A stretch of 64,000 bases of DNA from Craterostigma plantagineum (GCA_027422505.1 JAPQWV010000018.1:15704001-15768000); one strand, 5' to 3'; positions 10,987 to 22,644 are shown, counted from the first letter of the stretch. Notes: generated from the letters alone by a model not told the origin. Translations and numbers: made by a program.

Positions 10987-12372
10987 TGATCCACCGTGCA
11001 GCCGCCATTAGCCTCCGATTCTCTTCCGTTTCTACCGTTTCGGAAGAACTGTTCGCAGTCGCGCGGCGACGGGTGATTCCGAACGTCGACCAGCCCAAGA
11101 TTCCGGCGACGTTCTTCACGCAGCCACGTCCACCATCATCGCCCGCTTCGATTCCGAGGAATCTCTCCATCGCCTTGATTTCGAAGCTGCGATGAACAGG
11201 TTCGTTGCGCATTTGATGCGTTGCTAGTGAGTTGGTCATTGGATTCGTGCTTGAGACTGTGTTACTATTTTCACTGGTGTTGGGGGCATTATTGAATTAG
11301 GTTTCGGCTGAGTTGGGGCTTTGATTTTGTGAAGGGTTACTGAGGTTTTAATTGAAGAACCAAAATGATTTCGGTTTAGTAGCAAAACTATTTATGCCTG
11401 AAGACAACGGACGAAAATAGCTAGCCATGTGGATATTGTTGGGAAATGCTTTGATTAGATTATCTCTTGAGCAACCCTATAACTACGTTCACGTCTAATA
11501 TGTGTAAAACTCGTATATGTCGAGCAGAGTAGCAATTGCGTTTGTCCCAGTAATTACTCTCAAGATCAAAGCATGTTGCTGTACTTAACTTCCTATTTTC
11601 GGTCTTTTTACAAGTGATTCCATTTATGGAAAGTCTCAATTTACAGAGCTAGACTTGTTTATCATTCATCTGATTCGAAAACCATTTGAATGATAGTGTT
11701 TAGCTTCCATACGGCTATCCCTCCATAAGTAAGTAGACTTCACACTGAAAATTTTCAAGTTCTTCCTTGTTACCTTCTTGAACTTAGATATAGTGATTCT
11801 TGGAAGAGTAGAATGCATAGCTATAAAGCACCATTTTTGTGAGAAAAACTGCGGTTAATAGTTTTAAATTCTTGCATTGTGCTGAACTCGATTACGTCAT
11901 CTTCCCTGTTTATAACCCATCACTTCATCTGCTTCTCCTTTTTCTCAATGGGAAGTAGAGTCAGCATCCAATAGTTAGTAGTGGTAGCATCTACATATAT
12001 TGTTGGTTATCAGTAAGACATGAAATAATGGGATTTCTTCAAATTATGTCCAGTCCTTATAAAGCCAACAGCAATGATATATCAGTTGGGCACTTTTTTG
12101 CTCGTCTTTATTGTCATTTTTATGGATCACTATTGCTCCATAAGATCTACTACACTCCTTCGAACTATGCGTAGTTTAGTGCATTTGTACTGTTTCTTTA
12201 TCCTACCTTTTCGTCGATGAACGAAAATCTTTCCTTATCCTATCATTTTAGGTCAATGTGGTTTGTATTGCCTGCAATAACGGGGTCGGAAACTGAGCAT
12301 TGGTTCGAACGAAAGCCGAGAGAGTTGAAGCACAAGAATTGGGTGGTGTTCTTAACTGCTCTTAATTTATCC
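10987..12372 (+). pseudogene. Possible two-exon gene fragment, unrecognised
   Basis: I do not recognise this. ATG 10987 opens MIHRAAAISLRFSSVSTVSE, which looks like an organelle-targeting start (basic, Ser-rich, no acidic residues at first). The second half of the same stretch reads better in another frame, ending FDSEESLHRLDFEAAMNR at 11198-11199 with donor CAG|GTTCGT. A pyrimidine-rich acceptor (CATTTTAG) at 12252 joins in phase to an exon at 12253-12372 reading SMWFVLPAITGSETEHWF and further to LTALNLSG, with donor GTAAGTG. The two exons fit in phase, but the frame change in exon 1 suggests decay or a misread upstream exon. The next exon is not found, because AT-rich repeats follow. Confidence 0.35.
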
Positions 12373-12612
12373 GGTAAGTGTATAGTCAGTGTGGTGTATG
12401 ACTATGACTTGTCTTTGCTTTGTAGACTAATGCTAAAACTAGATTTGCTTGGTTCATTAGAGATTAATTATATGATTTTCTTATTGAGCAAATGACCCTC
12501 ATTAAAAAAGTTGTTCTGATCATGTTGCTGGTCTTATTATTATGAGCTTCGATTAATAAGGTTATTAGTCTTTTTATACTTGAAGTCCATTTTTTAAACG
12601 GTAGTTTCGTAT

Positions 12613-13080
12613 AGGGTTGCAAACGAATCGAATCGAGTTGAATATCACAATATTTTATTCGTATTCGGATGACAATTCGAATATTTAATCGAATCATAAA
12701 GTCGATTTTTATGCGAATTTGAATATTTTTCGGATATCGAATTGTTGTATTCATAGTAATCTTTATCAATTCAATAATAAAAAATATTATATGTAAAATA
12801 TATACTGAATGATAATAATTACGTTTAAATATATCTTGAATTATAATATATTATATTTAAAGGTTTAATTGAATTATAATTATATATATATATATTGAAT
12901 TATACTATATTTTATATTAAATTCTTCGAATCGAATTATTTGATAAATATTTGAATCGAATATTATAATATTTTATTTGTATCTCTATATTATTCGAGTC
13001 AAAAAAACTAATTTTATTCGGATTCTAATCATACAATCGAATTGAGTAGCGATTCAAATAAAAAAAATATATTTATTTGC
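12613..13080. repeat. AT-rich repetitive stretch with CGAAT-type motifs
   Basis: GAATCGAAT and ATTCGAATA variants recur at 12620-12730 and again at 12925-13060, in opposite sense, around an AT-only core. This looks like a decayed non-autonomous element. No coding sequence is supported. Confidence 0.45.
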
Positions 13081-13238
13081 AACAATATAGATATATGCAG
13101 TGATAACAAGGCCAAATTCAATTATATTTCGTATTGTGTCCTTATTTTAACAAAAAACTATATTCTTTATCTCCATAATAGGACGTCAATTTTAAACGAG
13201 AACAATAGTAACACGCCGACTGGCGAGACTATAAGGCA

Positions 13239-13931
13239 ATATTGTAAAACTCGCTAGGCGCTAGTTGGGCGGCCGGAGGGGGCCTAGCGCCTATTCGACC
13301 CAGGCGGGGCCTAGGCGGATATTAGGCGGCATACATATTTTTTGTATTATTATTCTATATATATCAAATATATGCTAATATTATACTAAGTAAAGAATAC
13401 TCCTATAATGCTACCATCTTAGTTATGGGACAAGAAAAAAATATTTAAGCATATGTTTATTAATATCAAGGTTGTTAAAATTATCCTAAGTTAAAAAAAA
13501 AATGATCTATGTGGTATTCGGAACCCACCACCTCAAGGAAAGGTAAAATTTTCCTTTTTTTTTACAACCACTAGGTCAAACGTTGTTTTGGTAACTATTT
13601 TTACATATTCTTTACTAGCACCAAAAACCGAGGGAATTCTATGCGGTATTGACTATTGAGTTTGTTGTCCAAAAACACATACATATAGCTTCTTCAGAAT
13701 TAGTAGTGCGAGCCCACAATTCAGTGAAATGGGCCTCACTTAACTAATTTAATATTTTTTAAAATATTTAGTCGCCGATTAGATGGCCTAGGCGCCGATT
13801 AATCGGCTTATGCACCGATTTCTTGGCTCCGGCGCCTAGAGCCCCTGAATAGGGTGTTTATGCCACGGTCCATGCCCGAGTAGCGCCTAGGCGCAGCCTC
13901 GGTGGCCCCTCCTAGGCCGATTTTTGCAACA
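13239..13931. mobile_element. hAT-like non-autonomous element with GC-rich GCGCCTAGGC ends
   Basis: The ends read ATTGTAAAACTCGCTAGGCG on the left and the inverse of ATTGTTGCAAAAATCGGCC on the right, with many GCGCCTAGGC units next to both. The core is AT-rich. The flanking octamers ATAAGGCA and ATAAGGTC are partly alike, as in an aged 8-bp duplication. Confidence 0.5.
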
Positions 13932-13939
13932 ATAAGGTC

Positions 13940-14448
13940 TGCAAATGCAGGCCCACAGGCCAGATATGCGGGCTCAAGGTGGCATGCGGTCTGGTCCGGT
14001 CCCTGAGCCCACTTATTGCGGGTCGTGCTGTGCCGGGCACAAAAAAAAAGAAAATTATCCGCGAGACGTCGCGGACCTCGTGCCTCATGGGCCGAGTTTG
14101 GGCCCATTGCGGGCCGGACACGGGTTGGACTTAAAAATGTGTATAATTTTGGTAGAATGCAAATAATACATTACCAACTTATAAGAACAAGAGCTATATT
14201 CGAGAACAAATACATGGGGCCGCGGGCTGTGCTTACGGGCCAGCTACGGGCCAAGGATCAGGCCATGCACGCAGACCTCGTGGCGGGCGGTCCAAAAAAT
14301 AACATGGTGAACGAAGCACGCGGCCCATGAAGCACGTGAAGCAACTCACAGGCGGGGCTCGTGCCTGCTACGGCTCTTTCCGTGCCCATTGGCGTGCCAG
14401 GCCGGGCTGCCCGCGTGCTAGCCCGACCCGTGCCCACCTCTAATAATA
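13940..14448. repeat. GC-rich non-autonomous repeat (GGGCC-rich ends)
   Basis: Two GC-rich blocks (13945-14130 and 14215-14445) full of GGGCC and GGCCCG motifs flank a short AT-rich core. The right end CGTGCCCACCTCTA is a common end of hAT-type non-autonomous plant repeats. The reading frames across it are low-complexity and overlap on both strands, so none is called. Confidence 0.45.
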
Positions 14449-14859
14449 ATTATTAGTGGAATCTATATATATGGTCACACGTCTATTCCTTCGCCACAAA
14501 GTTAACTAAGAAGGGGAATATTTATAGCTACCCGCGGGCAACGGGCACAGACAACAACATCCTTTTTGAACATTCGAGTCAATATCCAACCGAATATAAT
14601 TCTCCCACTTGTCCTTATGCTAACACTATAATTCACACTTTGCTAAAACTGATAGTTTTAATAAAATAAACAAAAAAAAATACCTATCAACAAAATAAAC
14701 AGACTTCAAATCTATTAATAAAATAGCGAGCTTCGTAATTCCGGGATTACGAGTTACTATCCGTGTTGGCGCGTGCGTCATACGTGGAGTAACTCGTAAT
14801 CCCCGTAACTCGTAATCTGGGATTACAAGTTAGATCTAGTTTTGGATAAAACCCTACGT

Positions 14860-15300
14860 CGCGAAGAGACGACGACCCCACTGCGACGAGGACGACGAAC
14901 ACGACGACAGCCGCCTGCCGAGCCCACTGCGCCGCCGCCTGCCGCCTGCCACGACGAAGAAGCCGCCGCGAAGTCATCTTGTCCCAAGCCGAGACGCTGC
15001 CCCGTCGCGCCGCCCTGCCCCGCCGCGCCGCCACGTCCCACTGCCCTGCCCCGCCGCGTCGCTCTGCCCCGAAGCGTCGCCCTGCCCCGCCGCGCCGCCC
15101 CGTCCCACCGCCCGGCCACCCGAGACGCTGCCCCGTCGCAACCCACTGCACCGCGCTCCCCGCCGCGCCGCCCTGCCCCGCCACCCGCCACCCGCCATCC
15201 CGCCCTGCCCCGCCTCCAGCCGACCCCACTGCCCCTCCGCCAGGCCCGCGCTGTCCCGCTGCCCGGCCGCCGCAACCCGCCAACCCGTTTCGCAGACGAC
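14860..15300. repeat. GC-rich imperfect tandem repeat
   Basis: About 440 bp of very GC-rich sequence built from variants of GCCCCGCCGCGCCGCC, in sharp contrast to the AT-rich surroundings. Long P/A/R-rich or G/R-rich frames exist on both strands only because stops are rare. It sits just upstream of the PMD gene, within the Mutator-like element. Confidence 0.7.
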
Positions 15301-15516
15301 GTCCTACGCCGGAATAATTTGGTTAGCCCATTACGATACGAAATATTCTTTTTGCGTTAATTTCATTATATCAAATGTGCCCCGTGGGAAGAAACTATCT
15401 CGATTGTTTAGTTTAAGTTAAGTCAAGCAATCTTCGAGATTCCGGTACTTACTCGACGCCAAGGATAGTCTTTTATTGATTGTTGATTTGTTTGGTTTGT
15501 TGTTTTTAAATGTAGA

Positions 15517-17690
15517 ATGGATATCGATTCTACTTACGGGCCTATTGATAGTTCGGTGTTGACGATGCAGTCAAATCACCATAGTAGGGATTTGTTGTTA
15601 GATGTGACAACAATAGATAGAACTATTAATATCAGGGTGTTAGAGAATGTAGTTTGGGGTACTAGAGAAGCACCGAACGTCCTTCACGGTCGCTTAATAG
15701 GAAAGTTGAACGTTATGGGTCTGTACCACGTCTACAGCTGTATGTCGCAGAGGGTTGACCCTCATTTGATTACAGCGTTGGTAGAGCGTTGGAGGAAGGA
15801 GACCCATACGTTTTATTTTTGGGTTGGGGAGGCGACCGTTACCTTGCAGGACGTAGATATCTTATGGGAGTTACCTGTATATGGTAGCTGTGTCTCTGGG
15901 GTCATCCATACTAGGACAGCCACACAGTGGATGGACGAGTGTGAGGAGTTGCTAGGTTTTAGACCGCCTGCAGAAAAAATTAGGGGGTCATCGCTTTCGA
16001 TGAAGTCGTTATCGACTTGGTTGTTGAACCATCCGATAACGGATGATAGCGATGAGGAAAAGGTCGAGCAATCAGCACGAGGTTATGCTATGCTGCTCTT
16101 CGGTGAGGTGATGTTCCCCGATTGTAGCGCCAGCACCGTATCATTGACTTACCTTCAGCTGTTGGAGGATATTGAGGAGGTGAGCACATATAGTTGGGGC
16201 AGTGCGGTGCTGGCGTTCATATACAGAGAGCTTTGTTCGGCATGCGAGCCGAAAAAGCTAAATATATGCGGACCCCTACGGCTGTTGCAGGTAACTAAAT
16301 AGAAAACGTTATTTTATTTTAATGGTTTTAAACATTTATTTAGAACAATTGATTTGTTTTAGGCATGGGCATATGTGAGGATTTTGCCATTTCAGCCAGT
16401 ACGGGGTGATCTTCGTATCACGATGGAGCCCCAGGTCGTCGACGGGATACTCTTACCGGCCCCGACACATGCTGCGAGGTCTGGTCGTTCTTCCGAAAGT
16501 TGTGAAATTTTTTACAATCTTACTTTTATAAATGTTGTATAAATATTTGACAGGTGGAACTCATTCTTCGATTTTACTACGTCGACGAATTCGAACGTAC
16601 GCACGATCCGCGAGTGCATTGATCACATGCAGCAGCATCAATTTGCGTGGACTCCGTAATGGTGGCCCCAGAGATTGCCGCTCTTCCTCCAGAGTGCTTA
16701 CCGATCGCTTGTCAATCGAGGTGTCCACTGATATTCTTCAATATCGTGGAGTTCCACTACCCCGAACGAGCATTGCGGCAGTTCGGAATAGTCCAAGGAA
16801 TTCCCATTAATCCGCCGTATCGAAATACGAATCTTCATACGTACGAGCGACGACAGCGGTCGGGGATGGATTGGAGAACACATCATGCAGGCTAGATTGA
16901 GTTATGGGATGAACGAGAGGACGCCTTCGGTGGAGGACGGATATTTCGAGTGGTACCATCGGATCACTCGACTCTACATATCTCCTCATGCGAGGGAGAT
17001 GTCACAGGGCTTCCAGATGGGGGATGCCGTGTTTATGTCGACCGTCGTAAGTTTCGCGTTATGTACTAATGTTATTTGATTAATAGCCCAAATTATATAA
17101 TTTACTTTTCGATCTTTAGGAACGCGGGGTTCACGGCAGCCTTCACTACGCGGAGACCGGCGAGCATGACCAGTCGATCAGTTTACTGCGGCAGATGGAC
17201 AACATGTTTATCTCGCGACGCCGAACTCGACGAAGCAGTGGGCCATCTCACGCACACGAGGCCGGAACATCTCACGCACACGAGGCCGAGAACATCTTAC
17301 GCACACGAGGCCGGAACATCTCACGCACACGATGCCGAATTATCTCAGGAATATGTGGCCGGAACATCTCAGGTGCACGAAGATGTGATCCGTCCTTCTT
17401 CGACGACTTTTCGCCCTTTTTCCAATCGTCTGCAGGCCAGCACATCTCACAACAGCCATATATGGACCATCAGGTATATTTCTTCAATTTGGCATTTAAA
17501 GCGATCAAATTGGTTACTAAAATTCAAATTTCGTTATCAAATTTTAGGCGTTTACGACACCTTCTCCACGACCGCGACGACCTCGAAGTCTGGATGACGA
17601 TGCTGAGCAAGGTAACCGTCGAGGAAATCGAGTACGTAGGCCAGCTCGTTGTGGTACTGGCGGTCATTTGGCTCATCATGGCGATAGATC
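15517..17690 (+). pseudogene. Plant mobile domain (MAIN-like) gene inside the Mutator-like element
   Basis: Exon 1 (15517-16290) encodes MDIDSTYGPIDSSVLTM and the PMD core, with LNVMGLYHV, FYFWVGEATVTLQDVDIL and the GYAMLLFGEVMFPD block; donor GTAACT. Exon 2 (16363-16478, LLQ|AWAYVRILPFQP) and exon 3 (from 16554, ARWNSFFDFTT) join in phase. In exon 3 a 1-base loss near 16660 shifts the frame. The sequence continues as FFNIVEFHYPERALRQFG, then reaches a TAG at 16893-16895 and another shift before GYFEWYHRITRLY. The last coding piece ends CGTGGHLAHHG near 17690. PMD proteins such as Arabidopsis MAIN and MAIL1 act in silencing and growth, and PMD copies also travel in Mutator and Gypsy elements (known). 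Three lesions make this copy a pseudogene. Confidence 0.8.
17228..17350 (+). repeat. 24-bp tandem repeat in the PMD tail
   Basis: Four to five degenerate copies of GGAACATCTCACGCACACGA lie in the hydrophilic C-terminal region of the PMD gene (HAHEAGTS-type repeats). Confidence 0.7.
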
Positions 17691-17719
17691 CTATGTGTGG
17701 TGTTATAGATGTGTTTTGT

Positions 17720-17837
17720 ATGACTATTTTGATTATATTATTGTTAATTTTATTGTATCTATTATTTTTTATTATTATTCTGTCATTATTAGGATTCTGT
17801 TATTATTATTATTCTTACTCTATTAATATTATAATTA

Positions 17838-17868
<31 letters not shown>

Positions 17869-17922
17869 CTATTACTATTATTATATCTATTTGTTATTAT
17901 TCTTATTCTATTATTATTATTC

Positions 17923-17958
<36 letters not shown>

Positions 17959-18400
17959 TTTACTATTATTTTATTATTATTATTACTATTATATTATTAT
18001 TATTTTATATTATTATTATCCTTTTATTATTACTATTCTATTACTATTATTATATCTATTTATTATTATTATTCTTATTCTATTATTATTATCATTTTAT
18101 TGTAATTATTATTATTATTATTATTACTATTTTTATTTTTATTATTATTATTATTCTATTATTATTATTCTTTTATTATTATTATTATTGTTCGTATTCT
18201 ATTATTATTATTTTATATATTATTATTATTATTCTATTATTATTATTCTTTTATTATTATTATTTTATAATTTTTATATTATTATATTTCAATAATAATT
18301 ATTATTCTTTAATTATTATTATTATACTATTATTATTATTATTTTTCCATTATTATTATTTAATTGTTATTATTATTATTATTATTTAATTTACAGAAGT
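17720..18400. repeat. (ATT)n microsatellite
   Basis: About 680 bp of imperfect ATT/ATTATT repeats separate the convergent PMD and transposase genes. Its translation gives a false I/L/Y/F-rich membrane-like tail. Confidence 0.92.
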
Positions 18401-18449
18401 TCAATTCTGACAACACACTGGATAAAACAGTGAAACAACGTTGTTATTT

Positions 18450-20267
18450 TCAACGCCTACCGCGTCGTCTAGCACGAGTTTCACCCCTATCCATCTCATT
18501 CCTGATGCGATTTCGACTATATCTACTGGGACCAGTTCTCTCTTGACGAGCATCGTTATGAATAAGAGTCCAACCTTCGGGTGCCCAATAGCGTTAATCA
18601 TGCAATGGTTCAAAGCTACCTTCATATGTATGCAAATACTCCTGCTTACTGTAATACTGCACCACTAGACTACCGGAGTGAATTTGCCATTGACGACAAG
18701 CTGCTTGTGCGTGAGAACATGGGATATTATACCTGCTCCAATTTCCACACGTGCATGTTCGATCATTGATCCTTACCACATATGTGCGCTGATGAATTCC
18801 GGATGTTATGACTTCTGCTGTATGTTGTCGGACATCGAAACGGTATACAACGTGATCCCATGATTCTGCCGTCCAATAAAATGCGTACCATCGACACAAA
18901 CAACCTTGCGACAATGTTTGAAGCCATCTGCTCGGTTTAAAGGCCCAAAACACATACCCGAGTATGAAGTGTCCAGGTCTCCCTGTCTCCAGATGGAGCC
19001 ACCTCACGATTGTCCCTGGATTGTAATGCTGCAACGCCTTCATAAATATTGGGAGTTTGGTAACAGACTCTTTCCACGTACCGTAAACATTTTCCATAGC
19101 TCTTTTCAAACCATGCCAAGCTTGAATGTATGAGATATCGTAGCCATATCTATCTTTCACTAGTTGTTGGACATTCTTGGGTAGGAATTGCGGATCGACT
19201 TTCACGGTTCCAACCAACATATCAGCAATAAAATTTCGAGAGATATTACGGTGTGTGCTCGCCAGCTCAGTCATTTAGCAAGTGTGTGGACCTTCAAATT
19301 TTATAATAGACCAGTAACCTTTTTTTGGCTTGAAGGATGCCCTCAGTCTCCAAGGGCAATCAGTCGTGTGATCACATTGAACACTCCAACGTGTACTGCT
19401 GCTCTCGTTGACGTTGTACTCTCGTCTAGCAACCCTAATCAAAAAATCGTCGACGGCACGCTGTAAATGTTTCTTAGTTTGAAAAATCATACCTCGACAA
19501 AACGTAGGGTTTTCTCTGTCGTAAAACTCCCCGTAACCACTGTAGTCGTCACCACCAGAAGGTGGCATTTGGTACGTTTGGAAAAATGGGGCGGGCTGAA
19601 ACAGCATAGGAGCAGCAGAGTCAAGGGGGGTGGTATCATCTGGGGCATCGTCGTCGTTGTTCTCGTCGTCGTCGTTGGGATCGGGTAACTCGGACAGTGG
19701 ATCCTCATCGTCCGCTTCGGAATCACTAACATCAACGTCTTCATCGGGTTCAGGCACAAATTCTGCCACGGGTTCTGACACGGATTCTGGCATGTTGAAT
19801 GGAACACCAAGCGTCGGCATCTCCAAAGAAATATTGTCGAACCCTGCCGTAACTGAGACAATGTCGGGAAAATTCGGACATGTATAACTCGAAGAACCAA
19901 CTTCAAAATTCCGATGAGGCTCTTCGTTCAAATCAAAGTTTGAATTTTCAACTATTTCAACAAAAACCTCAACACAATTGTTCTCCGAGTCAGGATGTAT
20001 AAAAAATTCTAGATTGTTGTCGTTGGAGATTTGAAAACAGTGGCGGGAATGTTGATAGTATTCATTTTCTCCATGGACAATCAACGAACAACGACTACTA
20101 TCAGCACTCGTAATTTCGAACAACAACGATATAAAATCGAAAAAACTGGTGTTGTGACGAATTCGCCTATACCCAACAGGGCGGATACTATATTTGATGG
20201 TAGAATCGGATGACTGAATTATTTCGCCGCCGAAATATACTACGACTTGTACGCGACTCGACACCAT
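18450..20267 (-). pseudogene. MuDR-type transposase, internally deleted
   Basis: ATG at 20267 opens MVSSRVQVVVYFGGEI, the usual N-terminal domain of MuDR-type transposases. An acidic linker follows (near residues 180-220), then the DNA-binding MuDR domain with WSVQCDHTTDCPWRLRA and KFEGPHTC. A TAA at 19275-19277 directly after HTC breaks the frame. It resumes with MTELASTHRNISRNFIADML, up to VRWLHLETGRPGHF and FWAFKPS. There the frame shifts (CVDGTHFIG of the catalytic domain is readable in another frame), and most of the DDE core is absent: the sequence jumps to the C-terminal SWIM zinc finger, CTCGNWSRYNIPCSHA. After another shift near 18595 the tail EGWTLIHNDARQ and RNRIRNEMDRGE ends at the TGA at 18450. 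It cannot encode active transposase. Confidence 0.88.
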
Positions 20268-20314
20268 TGTTTGAGTTATTAAAAAATATCGACGAGGGAT
20301 ATGTTGATATCAGC

Positions 20315-20434
20315 GAGGGGGAGTTTATATAGAAACTTAAATCGTATGTTGGTGGTACGATTTAATATAACTCGAGGGGGGAGTTTATATAGAAACTTAA
20401 ATCGTATGTGGGGGTTACGATTTAAAATAACTCG
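20315..20434 (-). promoter_or_regulatory. 60-bp tandem duplication with TATA-like box upstream of the transposase
   Basis: Two adjacent 60-bp units (20315-20374, 20375-20434) each hold GAGTTTATATAGAAAC, which on the minus strand gives TTCTATATAAAC, a TATA-like box 50-110 bp before the transposase start. The copies differ at only a few bases. Confidence 0.65.
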
Positions 20435-20864
20435 TAACCTTGGCGTACGAGTTTTAACTCGTATTATTGCATGACACTCTGCATGGCCATGCAGGTTGGT
20501 CGGGCCCCCGAGTAATTCGTATCCTGGAGATACGAGTTAGTAACTCGTGTCCCCAGGATACGATTTACGGCGCCATGTCAGCCGCCATGTCAACAGTTGA
20601 CCAGTTCAGAGTAACTCGTACCCCGGGAGTACGAGTTACTAACTCGTATCTTCGAGATACGAGATATGTTTGCCATGTCAGGTCAACTGGTCAGCGGACC
20701 AGACTAATTCGTATTCCCAGAATACGAGTTACTGTCTCGTATTCTGGGAGTACGAATTTTGCTATTTTATTAATGGTTGTCGATTTACGTTTATTTTGTT
20801 AATGATAGTTTTTTTTGGTTTATTTAATTAAAAATACCGCTAAAACTACTATTATTAAACTAGT

Positions 20865-21223
20865 AGATTTGCTATGGTGCCCACCTACCGTGAGCACCAT
20901 AAGCAAATCTCCCATTTTTTTACTGCTTTTCGTTTCCCAACGCCGTCAACACATCCGTAGACCCTCTCATATCCATTGCTAACCTAAATCGCCCCCTCCA
21001 ACACGTTAATTTTTCAGAAAAATTATTATTTATTACTCAACATGTGGACGACTATCGGTGTGATGATTTACTTAAAAATTTAACGTATTGGAGGGGGCGA
21101 TTTAGGTTAGCAATGGATATTAGAGGGTCTAGGGATGTGTGTTGACGGCGTTGGGAAACGAAAATAGCAAAAAATGAGAGATTTGCTTATGGTGCTCACG
21201 GTGGGTGGACACCATAGCAAATC
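20865..21223. mobile_element. Foldback element, copy 1
   Basis: The 359-bp element has arms of about 150 bp; it begins GATTTGCTATGGTGC and ends with the inverse. The outer 45 bp of each arm are themselves a hairpin (GATTTGCTATGGTGC against GCACCATAAGCAAATC). ATTAAACT occurs on both sides (left 20851-20858, right from 21225), consistent with a roughly 9-bp duplication. A related copy is at 35499-35885. Confidence 0.8.
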
Positions 21224-22365
21224 CCATTAAACTCGTATACAATTGCAATATAAAGCCCTAATCGTGCCTAGGAATGAAATGAGTCGATGATTAACAACGA
21301 AATAATTCAAAGAACATTTAGATGTAAGCGGACAGTCCAAATCGAAAAAAACTCGTCATGCTTGATTACCTATGAATTTTCTATTTATTTCAAATAAATC
21401 GCTCATTCACTATGACATTTATCATTTCTCAACCTCGACACCACTAAAAAGAATTTAATTTAATTAAATCTCTAAATCAACGGTCCCCACTTGAAAACGA
21501 TGCATCTCGGCATGATGAACGTACGGCCTTTTATATGATTATTATGTAAGCTGTCGTTAAACTTTCTACTCGTTTATTAAGCCTCAATGCTTAGAATAAA
21601 CTGAAAATTTTTGGTCTCTCATTTTAAAATTAATTTTAGTAATAATATTAATATTGTAAACCACCATACATCTTTTTGAGTATATTCCAATTTTACCCTT
21701 TATTTTTAGTAAATATCTAGGGCACGTTTTTATGTGTAAAAATACTAGTTAAAATTAATCAAGATAGAACTGAAAATATTTGTAAGCTGAATATGGTGGG
21801 ACCCGGTCCTACGCAGCTTCAAGGTGGGAAGATCAATTGAGGACAAAAAACAACGGTGGGGACTAAATGAAATAATGTCATTTTTTTGTGACGTTGTCCT
21901 CACGATGCTGATGCTTTCATTTTATTTGGAACCCGTGGGCTTTATGATAATTGTTAATTCACGAATTATTTTAATTATTACTTTTCTCGTGTAATGATCA
22001 GCACATATGATTCTTGATTGCTTTTCTTCCTATTCTTTTTCGTAGCAGGGTTTTTCTACCTGCGCGGGGCCTTTGGGCCGCTGCACAAGGCAGCGGCACA
22101 TCGTGGGCATTCGGTGAACGGTTCCCACACCTGCGCGCCTTGTGCTATTGCAACCAAAACAAATGGTAAAAAAAGAAATGAATAAAAATCTATGGAATAT
22201 ATTCACTAAGCAAGTCTAGGTTGACAGATGAGTCGGACTGAAATTCGGCTCTTGCTCGTGAAAATGGAGCTCAAGCTCGTACTAGAAACACTTTTAATCT
22301 TGGTATTAAAATGATGTTTTTTCTTCATAAAAGGGGTTCATTGATTATCTTATCATAATAGACTT
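21224..22365. other. Intergenic, AT-rich
   Basis: No coding sequence, repeat pair or RNA gene that I can support. A short GC-rich patch at 22050-22140 contains GGCAGCGGCACATCG-like sequence of unknown origin. Confidence 0.6.
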
Positions 22366-22450
22366 ATGCTGCTATATAACAGCAATCAACTTTATTTCAT
22401 CTCATCTTCCTCATCCTCTCTCTCTCTATATGAGCTAAGAGATATATATA
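22366..22450 (+). promoter_or_regulatory. Putative promoter and CT-rich leader of the FLZ gene
   Basis: CTATATAACAG (22371-22381) is a likely TATA box 70-80 bp before the ATG. It is followed by a CT-rich leader (CCTCATCCTCTCTCTCTC) typical of plant 5' untranslated regions. Confidence 0.5.
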
Positions 22451-22644
22451 ATGGCTTCATATTCATATGCATATTCCTATGGACGTTATTACAGCGATGA
22501 TTACAAACCCCATTTTCTTGAATCTTGCTTCCTTTGCCATAAAACCCTAAGCCATAACAGCGACATCTTCATGTACATGTTAGTTTTTTTTTAATTCTTT
22601 TTTTTTTTGTGATTTTCTCCATTTTTTTATGTCATCGTTATATC

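Larger units (their letters stand above)
14641..20855. mobile_element. Mutator-like element carrying a PMD gene and a MuDR-type transposase
   Basis: The ends 14641-14840 and 20700-20855 are inverted copies, sharing TTAATAAAATAGC, CAAAATAAAC and AATTCGTA-type blocks. Just inside both ends are palindromic units of the form AACTCGTAT..ATACGAGTT. Inside are two convergent broken genes: PMD on the plus strand (15517-17690) and transposase on the minus strand (20267-18450), separated by an ATT microsatellite. No clear 9-bp target duplication was found, so the outer ends may be off by some bases. It cannot be autonomous because both genes carry stops and frameshifts and most of the transposase catalytic core is missing. 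Confidence 0.85.

Noticed and set aside
14747..15360. Overlapping G/R-rich and P/A-rich frames on both strands
   Set aside because: They come from GC-rich tandem repeats with few stops, lack domains and mirror each other.
17195..18295. A 366-residue frame that looks like a multi-pass membrane protein
   Set aside because: The hydrophobic part is a translation of the ATT microsatellite; only its first part is PMD tail sequence, in a shifted frame.
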